NCBI GenBank assembly: GCA_030685015.1
Contig: JAUXWS010000075.1
Coordinates: forward strand, 1-57,120
DNA length: 57,120 nucleotides
Source: a bacterium
GTDB lineage: Bacteria > CAIWAD01
Direction of reading: 5' to 3'
This document shows positions 1 to 7,888 of the stretch, one piece after another (within the stretch, counting starts at the first letter, position 1; the number at the start of each line of letters is the position of its first letter). The notes beneath the pieces were generated by a model, which was given only the letters and a program-made list of their open reading frames with translations, ran no database searches and had not been told where the DNA came from. The translations under genes were made by a program, and so were the position numbers.

Positions 1-82
1 GGCCTTCACCGCGTGAGACCTCCTTCCCCCTCCCAGGGGGAAGGCCGGGATGGGGGTTTGCCCCAGGGTCCAGAATTAGGCC
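1..82. repeat. 82-bp direct repeat, copy 1
   Basis: These 82 bases are repeated without a mismatch at 279-360. Each copy carries a hairpin with 10-bp arms and a CCC loop (22-31 with 35-44 in this copy). No transposase or other gene accompanies it. Positions 1-723 hold no credible gene, only these repeats and the composite repeat described separately; I recognise nothing in 586-723. Confidence 0.9.
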
Positions 83-108
83 ACGTCACGCGTGGCGATG
101 CTGGGTCT

Positions 109-585
109 TGCGGCGCAAGCGCCGCGTTCCTGCTCCTTTCTTTCACGGGCGAAAGAAAGGTGGGCCAAAGAAGCGCTCTCCAAGACCTCACCGGCCCTGA
201 CCAGCCCGCCTCACAGCGGGCGTCGGACAGAGGGCGCGTCAGGTGAGTGAACATCCCGTGTTCTCGGTTCAGGCCCGCGGCCTTCACCGCGTGAGACCTC
301 CTTCCCCCTCCCAGGGGGAAGGCCGGGATGGGGGTTTGCCCCAGGGTCCAGAATTAGGCCTCATCGCGCGTCGCGACTGACCGCCGTAACGCAGCGAAGG
401 CGGGAAGTATGCGCGCGCAGAGGCCGAAGAGATGGTGACCAGGGAGAACTGATACGCGCGACCCCGCGCGTGTCACAAACGTCGTTGGTCAGGGTCTGCG
501 AGCCTTTTCTTTGCCCCGCTTTCTTTTCGCGAGATAGCGGGAAGAGGCGGCGCTTACGCCGCAATGCCTTGTCGGACGAGGGCCC
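109..585 (+). repeat. Composite dispersed repeat, copy A
   Basis: Two hairpin-rich modules. Module X (about 110-282) has a 10-bp inverted repeat at 135-144/151-160 (CCTTTCTTTC and its complement) and a GGCGC-AA-GCGCC hairpin. Module Y (about 409-585) has related sequence. Both modules recur, inverted and in the same relative order, at 24814-25320. By eye module Y is well over 80% identical between copies. No open frame here looks like a real protein. Confidence 0.85.
279..360. repeat. 82-bp direct repeat, copy 2
   Basis: Identical to 1-82, offset by 278 bases. It sits between the two modules of the composite dispersed repeat at 109-585. The other composite copy, near 25 kb, lacks this element between its modules, so it looks like an insertion or duplication specific to the left copy. 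Confidence 0.9.
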
Positions 586-723
586 TATCACCTTAAGCGG
601 ACACCATGGTCTCTGGTTCAGGCCGGGATCAACCGGAGGTTGGCCCGCGGCCTTCACCGTCCTGTCTTCTTTCCACTTCGGCTTTTGGTTACTTCTTGCC
701 GGGGACGGCGACAGGGGGGCGGC

Positions 724-1392
724 ATGGGGGGAGACAGGAGGCGGGTGGCCGGGGAGTCCCGGGTGGCCCTGAGCAAGAGGGCACAGGCGGTGGCCCGGCG
801 GCTGCGGAATGCCTGGCCGGACAGCCGCTGTTCCCTGCACCATGACAGTGCCCATCAGCTGCTGGTGGCCACCATTCTGTCGGCCCAGTGCACGGATGCC
901 CGCGTCAACCAGGTGACGCCCGCCCTCTTCACCCGCTGGCCCGATGCGGCCGCCCTGGCGGGGGCGCCCCGGGAGGAGCTGGCCGCCGCCGTTCATGCCT
1001 GCGGCTACCACAACCAGAAGGCGCGCTCCATCCAGGGGGCCTGTCGCCGCATCGTCGAGGAGCATGGCGGCCAAGTGCCCGCCACCCTGGAGGAGCTGAT
1101 CCGCCTGCCGGGGGTGGGTCGCAAGACGGCCAACTGCGTGCTGGGCGCCTGGCATGGGAAGCCCGCCCTCGTGGTGGACACCCACATGATCCGCATCCTC
1201 GGTCTGCTTGGCCTGGTGGCCAGCCGGGATCCGGAGGTGATCGAACGGGAGATGATGGCCCTGCTGCCTCCCGCCGAGTGGGTCGCGTTCACCCACCGCA
1301 TCATCGACCACGGGCGAGCCGTCTGTGTGGCCCGGCGGCCGCGTTGCGGCGAGTGCGTGCTGGCGGATCTTTGTCCCTCGGCCATGGACTGA
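724..1392 (+). CDS. nth: Endonuclease III (DNA glycosylase/AP lyase)
   Basis: Base-excision repair enzyme that removes oxidised pyrimidines and cuts the abasic site. The helix-hairpin-helix with its catalytic lysine is visible (LPGVGRKTANCVL), followed by the catalytic aspartate (VVDTHMIR). The C-terminus carries the [4Fe-4S] ligands in the classical Cys-X6-Cys-X2-Cys-X5-Cys spacing. About 222 residues, normal for the family. I chose the ATG at 724 because the longer frame only adds sequence reading through the upstream repeat; GTG codons at 745 and 763 are alternatives and no Shine-Dalgarno site settles it. It stands alone and is followed by a hexanucleotide repeat tract. Confidence 0.9.
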   Translation: MGGDRRRVAGESRVALSKRAQAVARRLRNAWPDSRCSLHHDSAHQLLVATILSAQCTDARVNQVTPALFTRWPDAAALAGAPREELAAAVHACGYHNQKARSIQGACRRIVEEHGGQVPATLEELIRLPGVGRKTANCVLGAWHGKPALVVDTHMIRILGLLGLVASRDPEVIEREMMALLPPAEWVAFTHRIIDHGRAVCVARRPRCGECVLADLCPSAMD

Positions 1393-1409
1393 TCCGCCCC
1401 ATTTTCATT

Positions 1410-1457
1410 GGTATCGATATCGGTATCGATATCGGTATCGGTATCGGTATCAGTATC
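1410..1457. repeat. Hexanucleotide tandem repeat (GGTATC type)
   Basis: Eight consecutive 6-bp units (GGTATC or GATATC, last unit AGTATC) lie between nth and the queuosine-precursor transporter gene. The same kind of tract occurs at 2901-2984 and 20905-21083. It is intergenic; the repetitive Ile/Ser/Val peptides it would encode are not credible proteins. Confidence 0.9.
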
Positions 1458-1554
1458 AGCGCGGCCGTCGCCCCTTTGTCTCGCATTCGATCGCAGGTGT
1501 CAATGTGCTTTGTGTTCACCAAGCGCTCCGCCACAGGTGGGGAGAAGGGCAGGA

Positions 1555-2238
1555 ATGGGTTTCCGCGAACGACTTTTCCTTGTGCTGGCCGGCCTTTTCA
1601 TCGCCGCCCTGGTGGCCTGCAACCTCATCTTCCAGAAGTTCTTCACCTGGAGTCCCTTTGGACTGGTCACCTTCGAACTCAGCGTGGGGATCCTGCCCTA
1701 TCCCATCACCTTCCTGGTGACCGACATCATCAGCGAGCTCTATGGACGACGCAAGGCCAACCAGGTGGTGGTCTCCGGCCTCTTCGCCTCGATCTTCGTG
1801 ATGGGAGTGGTGATCGTGGCCGATCTGGCCCCGGCCACGGACTGGTCGCCGGTGGACGGACCGACCTTCCGCCGCGTCTTCGGTCTCTTCGGCCCCGCCG
1901 TCTTCGCCTCCATGACGGCCTATCTGGCCGCCCAGTTCATCGACATCCGCCTCTTCCACTTCTGGAAGCGCCTCACGCGCGGCCGCCATCTTTGGTTGCG
2001 CAACAACGGTTCGACCATCGTCTCGCAGTTCGTGGACACGGGATCCGTCCTGGGCCTGCTCTGCCTGGCCGGCGTCATCCCCTGGGAACGCTTCAGCAGC
2101 CTGCTGGCCATGGGTTTTCTCTTCAAGGTGATCGTGGCCCTGCTGGACACGCCCTTCTTTTATCTTGCCGTGGCCCTGCTCAAGTCCCGGGTGCACGAGG
2201 ATCCGGAGGAACTGGCCTGGGAGGGGGATGAGGCCTGA
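1555..2238 (+). CDS. yhhQ: Queuosine precursor transporter (YhhQ/VUT family)
   Basis: Inner-membrane protein of about 227 residues with five to six hydrophobic segments, typical of the DUF165/YhhQ family that imports 7-deazaguanine precursors (preQ0/preQ1) for queuosine tRNA modification. Family-type landmarks include the [26 protein letters not shown] block and the [13 protein letters not shown] segment. The ATG at 1555 follows a purine-rich ribosome site (GGGGAGAAGGGCAGGA); a longer frame would start inside the hexanucleotide repeat and was rejected. It is followed 86 bp later by folE, whose product begins de novo 7-deazaguanine (and folate) synthesis, so the pair makes metabolic sense. Family assignment is firm; the transported substrate is inferred. 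Confidence 0.88.
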   Translation: MGFRERLFLVLAGLFIAALVACNLIFQKFFTWSPFGLVTFELSVGILPYPITFLVTDIISELYGRRKANQVVVSGLFASIFVMGVVIVADLAPATDWSPVDGPTFRRVFGLFGPAVFASMTAYLAAQFIDIRLFHFWKRLTRGRHLWLRNNGSTIVSQFVDTGSVLGLLCLAGVIPWERFSSLLAMGFLFKVIVALLDTPFFYLAVALLKSRVHEDPEELAWEGDEA

Positions 2239-2324
2239 GGAGGCCCGCCTCCCGCGTCTCGTCATGGCGGCCGGGCTGCCTGGGGCGCACCGGGCGGGAC
2301 ACATCAAGAACAACTGGGAGCAAG

Positions 2325-2900
2325 ATGGACGGGCATCACATCCGGCGCGTCGAGGAGCTGACCCGCGAGCTGCTGGTCCAGGTGGGGGAGGATCCGGCGC
2401 GGGAGGGACTGTTGCGCACGCCCCAGCGCGTGGCCACGGCCTGGAACTTCCTCACCCAGGGTTACCGCATCAATCTGGGGCACCTGCTCAACGACGCCAT
2501 CTTCCACGAGGAGTGCAGTGAACTGGTGGTGGTGAAGGACGTGGAGTTCTTCAGCCTCTGCGAGCACCACCTGCTGCCCTTCTTCGGCCGGGCCCACGTG
2601 GGCTATCTGCCCCGCGGCAAGGTGATCGGCCTCTCCAAGATCCCCCGCATCATCGACATGCACGCCCGGCGCCTGCAGGTGCAGGAGCGGCTGACCCACC
2701 AGGTGGCCCAGACCCTCATGCACGTCCTCGAGCCCGCCGGCGTGGCCGTGGTGATGGAGGCCCGCCACATGTGCATGCAAATGCGCGGCGTGGAGAAGCA
2801 GAACTCCTACGCCACCACCAGCGCCATGCTGGGCGAGTTCCATGATGACCAGGAGACCCGGGCCGAGTTCATGTCCATCATCGGCATGAAGACAATCTGA
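2325..2900 (+). CDS. folE: GTP cyclohydrolase I
   Basis: Converts GTP to 7,8-dihydroneopterin triphosphate, the entry step for tetrahydrofolate and also for 7-deazaguanine tRNA modification. 191 residues, normal for type IA enzymes. Zinc and catalytic landmarks are visible: [10 protein letters not shown] (Cys and His ligands), the [11 protein letters not shown] block, and the second cysteine in [11 protein letters not shown]. The ATG at 2325 is preceded by GGGAG. The stop codon runs straight into a hexanucleotide repeat block that fills the gap to the fumarase gene. Confidence 0.95.
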   Translation: MDGHHIRRVEELTRELLVQVGEDPAREGLLRTPQRVATAWNFLTQGYRINLGHLLNDAIFHEECSELVVVKDVEFFSLCEHHLLPFFGRAHVGYLPRGKVIGLSKIPRIIDMHARRLQVQERLTHQVAQTLMHVLEPAGVAVVMEARHMCMQMRGVEKQNSYATTSAMLGEFHDDQETRAEFMSIIGMKTI

Positions 2901-2984
2901 TCGCCATCGCCATCGCCATCGCTATCGGTATCGCTATCGCTATCGAGTTTCGATCCCGATCCCGATCCCGATAGAGATCCCGAG
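2901..2984. repeat. Hexanucleotide repeat block with two opposite arms
   Basis: The left arm (2901-2946) is built of GCCATC/GCTATC/GGTATC units. The right arm (2951-2984) is built of CGATCC units and is roughly the reverse complement of the left arm. Four-base AUCG/CGAU helices separated by two-base mismatches could form an imperfect hairpin in RNA or single-stranded DNA. It occupies the folE-fumarase gap just upstream of the fumarase ribosome site. Confidence 0.85.
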
Positions 2985-3019
2985 TGCTTCGGTGGGTATG
3001 GACAATCACAGGAGGCATC

Positions 3020-4624
3020 ATGGAGTTCCAGTACCACGACCCCTTTCCACTGGGCGAGGACACGGCCACCTACACGTCGCTGGGCAAGGACTATCTGGAG
3101 CCCATCGCCTTCAAGGGCGACGTCGTGCTCAAGGTCGGGCATGAGGCCATCTCGCTGCTGACCCGCAAGGCCTTCACCGATGTCAATTTCCTGATGCGGA
3201 CCAGCCACCAGGAGCTGGTGGCGCGCATCCTGGAGGATCCCGAGGCCAGCGACAACGACCGCTACATCGCCCGCGCCATGCTGCTCAACGCCGTCATTTC
3301 CGCCGAACGGAACCTGCCCTTCTGCCAGGACACGGGCACGGCCATCATTTACGCCAAGAAGGGCCACCGGGTGGCCACCTCCGGCCGCGACGAGGAGGCC
3401 GTCTCCCTGGGCGTGTTCCGCGCCTACACCCAGGAGAACTTCCGCTATTCCCAGATGCTGCCGCTCAGCATGTATGAGGAGAAGAACTCCGGCACCAACC
3501 TGCCGGCCCAGATCGACATCATGGCCTGCCACGGCACGGACTACCGCTTTCTCTTCGTGGCCAAGGGCGGGGGCAGCGCCAACAAGAGCCAGCTCTTCCA
3601 GATGACCAAGGCCGTGCTCACGCCGGCCGCGCTCAAGCCCTTCCTCGTCGAGAAGATGAAGACGTTGGGCACGGCGGCCTGTCCGCCCTACCACCTGGTC
3701 TTCGTCGTGGGCGGCACCAGCGCCGAGGCGGTGATGAAAGTGGTCAAGCTGGCCTCCTGCGGCTGGCACGACGGCCTGCCCACCCAGGCCGGTCCGGGCG
3801 GCCAGGCCTTCCGCGACCTGGAGCTGGAGCAGGAGCTGCTTGAGGAGTCGCGCCGCCTGGGGATCGGCGCCCAGTTCGGCGGCAAGTACTTCTGTCACGA
3901 CGTCCGCGTGGTGCGCCTGCCCCGCCATGGCGCCAGCTGCCCCATCGGGATGGGCGTCTCGTGCAGCGCCGACCGCAACATCAAGGGCCGCATCGATGCG
4001 GATGGCATCTGGTTGGAGCAACTGGACCTGGATCCCATGCGCTTCCTCAAGGACTCCGAGCAGGACTTCGCCACCGGCGTGCCCATCGACCTCAACCGCC
4101 CGATGGAGGAGATCCGCGGCGAACTCAGCCGGCACCCTGTCAAGACCCTCCTGCGCCTGACTGGCAAACTGGTGGTGGCCCGCGACATGGCCCATGCCGC
4201 CCTCCATGCGCGGTTGCAGAAGGGCGAGCCCCTGCCCGAGTACATGTGCCGCCATCCCGTCTACTACGCCGGTCCGGCCAAGCGACCCAACGGCATGGCC
4301 ACCGGATCCTTCGGACCGACCACGGCCCAGCGCATGGACTCCTACGTCGACAGCTTCCAGAAGGCGGGCGGCAGCCACATCATGATCGCCAAGGGCAACC
4401 GCAGCCAGGCGGTGACCGAGGCCTGCCAGGCCAACGGCGGCTTCTATCTGGGTTCCCCGGGCGGCCCGGCGGCCCTCCTGGCGAAAAACCACATCCTGAG
4501 CCAGAAGATCATCGACTACCCCGAATTCGGCATGGAAGCCATTTGGGAAATCGAGGTGAAGGACTTCCCGGCCATCATCCTGGTGGACGACAAGGGGAAT
4601 GACTTCTTCCGCCAGCTGCTGTGA
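3020..4624 (+). CDS. fumA: Fumarate hydratase, class I (iron-sulfur)
   Basis: Interconverts fumarate and malate in the citric acid cycle using an oxygen-sensitive [4Fe-4S] cluster. About 534 residues in one chain, as in FumA/FumB, with alpha and beta regions fused. Cluster cysteines are visible in [22 protein letters not shown] and GASCPIGMG. Other family blocks are [28 protein letters not shown] and KGNRSQAV. The ATG at 3020 has a strong AGGAGG site at 3010-3015; an ATG 36 bases upstream lacks one. It probably forms a single-gene unit behind the hexanucleotide repeat block. Confidence 0.95.
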   Translation: MEFQYHDPFPLGEDTATYTSLGKDYLEPIAFKGDVVLKVGHEAISLLTRKAFTDVNFLMRTSHQELVARILEDPEASDNDRYIARAMLLNAVISAERNLPFCQDTGTAIIYAKKGHRVATSGRDEEAVSLGVFRAYTQENFRYSQMLPLSMYEEKNSGTNLPAQIDIMACHGTDYRFLFVAKGGGSANKSQLFQMTKAVLTPAALKPFLVEKMKTLGTAACPPYHLVFVVGGTSAEAVMKVVKLASCGWHDGLPTQAGPGGQAFRDLELEQELLEESRRLGIGAQFGGKYFCHDVRVVRLPRHGASCPIGMGVSCSADRNIKGRIDADGIWLEQLDLDPMRFLKDSEQDFATGVPIDLNRPMEEIRGELSRHPVKTLLRLTGKLVVARDMAHAALHARLQKGEPLPEYMCRHPVYYAGPAKRPNGMATGSFGPTTAQRMDSYVDSFQKAGGSHIMIAKGNRSQAVTEACQANGGFYLGSPGGPAALLAKNHILSQKIIDYPEFGMEAIWEIEVKDFPAIILVDDKGNDFFRQLL

Positions 4625-4804
4625 GGCGGACCGCCCAGGGCCTTGGCGGCCGGACGGGAGCGCCGGATCCCTTGCCATGGGGACGACTGATTCTGCAGCA
4701 TGGGAAAGGATGGTGATGACATACGCCAATAACGGAACAACACTGGTCCACCATTGCTAGGTGGGGTGCCCTGGATTGAACGGGTCGCTTGTTGGCCTTT
4801 CAAT

Positions 4805-4820
4805 TGGCAGAATAATTGCA
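4805..4820 (+). promoter_or_regulatory. Sigma-54-type -24/-12 promoter for the pilin gene
   Basis: TGGCAG-N5-TTGCA at 4805-4820 matches the sigma-54 consensus TGGCACG-N4-TTGCA at ten of the twelve defined positions, with the invariant GG and GC at the correct spacing. Transcription would start near 4831, giving a ~230-base leader before the pilin ATG at 5061. Pilin genes are often driven by sigma-54 with a PilR-type activator. The 435-base stretch 4625-5060 contains no gene; this promoter is its only recognisable element. Confidence 0.6.
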
Positions 4821-5060
4821 CCAGCTCCGCAATCGGGGAAGAAGGTCTCCAAAGGGGCTGGCCGTGCCACCCGTCCGTCAGGCGGTCCGGTGGCCATGTT
4901 AAAGGAGAGAAGACTCCTGTAAGGATTGCCGGACGCGTGGCGCGGGGTCGACCACCTTGCCACCCGGCACCCAGGTCCCTACTTTGAAACGATTTCATGG
5001 TCGTGCGTCAAGCCGACCCTGACCAAAGGGCCAGACACCAATAACTTGGGAGACAGAGGG

Positions 5061-5468
5061 ATGCAGTTCCGCAAAGACGAGCGTGGCTTTACCCTGGTCG
5101 AAGTGCTGATCGTGGTGATCCTGGTGGCCATCCTGGCTGCCATCGCCGTGCCCAAGTACATCCAGGCCGTCAAGGGCGCACGCGCCTCCGACGCCAAGGT
5201 TCAGATCAACGCCATTCTGAATGCGTCCAAGATCTACCAGCAGGAGACGGGCAACTGGCCCTCCGACATCACGGCCCTGACCGACCAGGGATATGTCGAG
5301 CTGGACAATGCCACCATGCGCATGTGGACCTTCCAGCTGGTGGGCGACCAGCAGGTCCAGGCCACGTCCACGGCCGAGATGAAGGGCGGCGCCGGCAACG
5401 TCGTCACCTTCAACATCCAGGAAGGTCGCTGGGAAGGCTACGGCTTCCCCAAGACCACGGGCGAGTAG
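5061..5468 (+). CDS. pilA: Major type IV pilin (prepilin)
   Basis: Structural subunit of the pilus. A short basic leader (MQFRKDERG) is followed by the class III cleavage site G-FTLVE with the conserved Glu at +5 and a 20-residue hydrophobic helix. The mature protein is about 126 residues with an alternating polar C-terminal domain (YVELDNATMRMWTFQL, VTFNIQEGRWEGYGF). The ATG at 5061 follows GGGAGACAGAGGG; longer frames start in non-coding leader. It is expressed from the sigma-54-type promoter at 4805 and closed by an intrinsic terminator at 5476, consistent with high-level single-gene expression. With no cysteines and modest length it could also be called a GspG-like pseudopilin, but pilT nearby favours a true pilus. 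Confidence 0.88.
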   Translation: MQFRKDERGFTLVEVLIVVILVAILAAIAVPKYIQAVKGARASDAKVQINAILNASKIYQQETGNWPSDITALTDQGYVELDNATMRMWTFQLVGDQQVQATSTAEMKGGAGNVVTFNIQEGRWEGYGFPKTTGE

Positions 5469-5475
5469 AGCAACC

Positions 5476-5513
5476 GGTCGGCCGCCTTGGGCGGCCGACC
5501 TCCTTGTTTCTCT
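5476..5513 (+). terminator. Intrinsic terminator after the pilin gene
   Basis: A perfect 11-bp stem (GGTCGGCCGCC at 5476-5486 with its complement at 5490-5500) around a TTG loop, followed by a T-rich stretch. It separates the pilin gene from pilT. Confidence 0.8.
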
Positions 5514-5657
5514 TCCGCTTCGCATGTCCGGTCCGGCCCGCCAGCCGACCGGCGGGCGCGCTGGCGCTCCTGGATCGCCTTCGCCCAAGCATGTCACTGG
5601 CTCGCTCCGATTTGACGAGAGTTCTCACCTTGTCTCTGACCTAGCACTGGGGTCCGT

Positions 5658-6725
5658 GTGGATATCGATCAACTACTGAAGTTCGCGGTGGAGCAGGGCG
5701 CTTCCGACCTGCACCTCTCGGTGGGCAACACGCCCATGATCCGCCTCCATGGCGCTTTGAAGAAGCTCAACATGGGCATCATGACCCAGGAGGCGATGGA
5801 CAGCTACGCCGCCCGGGTGATGAACTCCCGCATGAAGCAGACCTTCGAGGAGAAGTTCGAGGTGGACTTCTCCTACAAGTTGGATGGCGTGGCGCGCTTC
5901 CGCGTCAACTTCTTCCAGCAGATCCTGGGCTCGGCGGCGGTTTTCCGCACCATCCCGGATACGTTGAAGACGCTTGATGAGTTGGGCCTGCCCGGCAAGG
6001 TGTTGACCGAGCTGGCCCTCAAGGACCGCGGCCTGGTGCTGCTCACCGGGCCCACCGGCTCGGGCAAGTCCACCACCCTGGCGGCCATGGTGGACATCAT
6101 CAACGATGCCTACGAGAAGCACGTCATCACCATCGAGGATCCCATCGAGTTCTTCCACACCTCGCGCAACTGCATGATCAACCAGCGCGAAGTGGGGGCG
6201 AACACGCACACCTTCGCCAGCGCCCTGCGCGTGGCCCTGCGCGAGGATCCCGACGTCATCCTGGTGGGCGAGATGCGCGACCTGGAGACGGTGCAGCTGG
6301 CCCTCACGGCGGCCGAGACCGGCCACTTGGTGCTCGCCACCCTGCACACCTCCAGCGCGACCAAGACCATCGACCGCGTCATCGACATCTTCCCCAGCGC
6401 CCAGAAGCAGCAGGTCCGCTCCATGCTGTCGGAGTCGCTGGAGGCGGTGGTGGCCCAACGCCTGCTGCCCACCAAGGACGGCAAGGGCCGCGTCGTCGCC
6501 ACCGAGGTGATGGTGGCCACCACGGCGGTGCGCAACCTCATCCGCGAGGACAAGATCTTCCAGATCCCCAACGTCATCCAGTCCGGCTCGAAAGCGGGCA
6601 TGCACACCCTGGACGGGGATCTGCTGCGCCTGGTGCGCGAAGGCAAGGTGGACCGCTCCGAGGCGATCCAGATCGCCGAGAATCCCAAGGTCTTCGACCT
6701 GGAGCTGGGCGACCATTACGTCTGA
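5658..6725 (+). CDS. pilT: Twitching motility retraction ATPase PilT
   Basis: Hexameric cytoplasmic ATPase that powers pilus depolymerisation. 355 residues, normal length. Visible motifs: Walker A GPTGSGKSTT (around residue 134), Asp box ITIEDPIEF, Walker B (DVILVGEMRD), His box (HLVLATLHTSSATKTIDRVIDIFP) and the PilT-specific VRNLIREDKIFQIPN segment needed for retraction. Start is a GTG at 5658 giving the expected MDIDQLLKFAVEQGASDLHLS N-terminus; there is no better ATG. It lies between the pilin terminator and two pilin-like genes. The window has no PilU-type second retraction ATPase. Confidence 0.95.
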   Translation: MDIDQLLKFAVEQGASDLHLSVGNTPMIRLHGALKKLNMGIMTQEAMDSYAARVMNSRMKQTFEEKFEVDFSYKLDGVARFRVNFFQQILGSAAVFRTIPDTLKTLDELGLPGKVLTELALKDRGLVLLTGPTGSGKSTTLAAMVDIINDAYEKHVITIEDPIEFFHTSRNCMINQREVGANTHTFASALRVALREDPDVILVGEMRDLETVQLALTAAETGHLVLATLHTSSATKTIDRVIDIFPSAQKQQVRSMLSESLEAVVAQRLLPTKDGKGRVVATEVMVATTAVRNLIREDKIFQIPNVIQSGSKAGMHTLDGDLLRLVREGKVDRSEAIQIAENPKVFDLELGDHYV

Positions 6726-6763
6726 TCCCCACCCGATCGGACACCGCGAGAAGGGAGGCCTGC

Positions 6764-7225
6764 ATGTCGAGAACCGGAACCGCCGTCCAGCCGGGTCCGT
6801 CCTGGCTCCGCTCCGAGCGCGGCATCTCCTTCTATCCGCAGCTCATCATCGCGGTGCTGATGCTGGCCGTGGCCTCCACGGCGCTGGTCAAGAACATCTA
6901 CCAGGCCCATGAGAACACGCAGGTGGAGTACCGCCGCCTGCGCGCCCTGGAGGAACTGCAGGCCGAGATCGAATACTGGAAGGCGGCCGTCTTCATCTAC
7001 GGCCCCAACCACCCGCGCCCCAACACCCGGCACATCGTCAACCTGGACACGGGCAAGCGCGGGCGCCGCAACTACATCCTGGCCGAGTTCGACCCCGCCC
7101 CCCAGATATCCCTCATCCGCCTCAACGGGGCCGACGCCTATGAGATCACGGTGGCCATCCGCTGGCCGGAGCGCGGCGTCATGCGGCGGGAGACCCTGCG
7201 CACCGCCATCAACCAGATCCGCTAG
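6764..7225 (+). CDS. Pilin-like minor protein lacking Glu+5
   Basis: 153 residues. The leader ends in ERG and is followed by a hydrophobic helix (ISFYPQLIIAVLMLAVASTAL), so PilD processing after the glycine is plausible. However, position +5 is Pro rather than the usual Glu, a departure also known from initiation/tip-type minor pilins of the GspK/PilX kind. The rest is soluble and mixed in character (EYWKAAVFIYGPNHPRP, GADAYEITVAIRWPERGV). It has a good ribosome site (AGAAGGGAGG) before ATG 6764. It is followed after 14 bases by another pilin-like gene, so the two are surely co-transcribed. Probably a minor pilin; the exact type is unknown. Confidence 0.65.
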   Translation: MSRTGTAVQPGPSWLRSERGISFYPQLIIAVLMLAVASTALVKNIYQAHENTQVEYRRLRALEELQAEIEYWKAAVFIYGPNHPRPNTRHIVNLDTGKRGRRNYILAEFDPAPQISLIRLNGADAYEITVAIRWPERGVMRRETLRTAINQIR

Positions 7226-7239
7226 GAAAGGGGGGCACC

Positions 7240-7887
7240 ATGAACGCTCTGCGCACCCTGGGACGCTCCGAACGGGGCATCTACCTGACTGAGTTGATGG
7301 TCTCTGTCAGCATGCTGGCCGTGATGGTGCTGGGCATGACGACGGTGCTCATCGTGCAGGCCCGCCAGATGGCCCGGGACAAGGTCCTGACCGACATGTA
7401 CTACTACGCCGACATGATCCTGGACGAGACGGCCACCTCTTTCGGCACCGCCGCCGAGGTGGAGCGCAACGCCAACGCGGGCGGCACGGTTCGCCAGGAC
7501 CTGGAATTCAATTTCGTGGGCACCACCAACATGGGTCGCAAGATGGAGAGCCGCTTCACGCGGGAGGGGGAGCGCAAGGTGATCATCCGCCACAACGGGC
7601 AGCGCCCCGCCTTCATCGACAAGTTCCCGCCCGCTGAACTGGACCCCGACCGCCATCGCAAGCTCAAGTACCGGGTCTACGTCAAGGATTTCCGGGTGCG
7701 CTCCTACCAGGATCGCGAGTTCGTCAATCCGCGCATCGGCAACATCCTCTCGGAGGTGGTGCTTACGCTGGAACTGGAAGACAAGGCGAGCGACTACAAG
7801 GTGGAGCGCACCTTCCGGCGCATTTTCACCACGCCCAACAAGCATATCACCGAGAACCGCCTCTTGCAGTCCGGACAAGGAAGCTGA
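7240..7887 (+). CDS. Minor pilin, PilW/PilV-like
   Basis: 215 residues. A short basic leader ending in RSERG precedes a type III cleavage site followed by IYLTELMVSVSMLAVMVLGM, which keeps Glu at +5 and the hydrophobic helix, so it should be cleaved by PilD and enter the pilus. The C-terminal ~170 residues are soluble and rich in charged residues (REGERKVIIRHNGQRP, ELEDKASDYKVERTFRRIF). Ribosome site AAAGGGGGG precedes the ATG. It ends one base before the next gene starts, indicating tight coupling. PilW-like by position and length; the sequence alone does not fix the subtype. Confidence 0.7.
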   Translation: MNALRTLGRSERGIYLTELMVSVSMLAVMVLGMTTVLIVQARQMARDKVLTDMYYYADMILDETATSFGTAAEVERNANAGGTVRQDLEFNFVGTTNMGRKMESRFTREGERKVIIRHNGQRPAFIDKFPPAELDPDRHRKLKYRVYVKDFRVRSYQDREFVNPRIGNILSEVVLTLELEDKASDYKVERTFRRIFTTPNKHITENRLLQSGQGS

Positions 7888-7888
7888 G

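Noticed and set aside
1-360. Insertion sequence or integron
   Set aside because: There is an exact direct repeat and hairpins, but no transposase or integrase gene and no recognisable terminal inverted repeats.
1325-1554. Peptides with repeated Ile/Ser/Tyr/Val from the hexanucleotide tract
   Set aside because: They merely translate the 6-bp repeat and have no ribosome site or conserved context; the transporter starts at 1555.
4625-5060. c-di-GMP (GEMM) riboswitch in the pilin leader
   Set aside because: The leader is long and the context apt, but I could not find the conserved GEMM core, so I do not call it.
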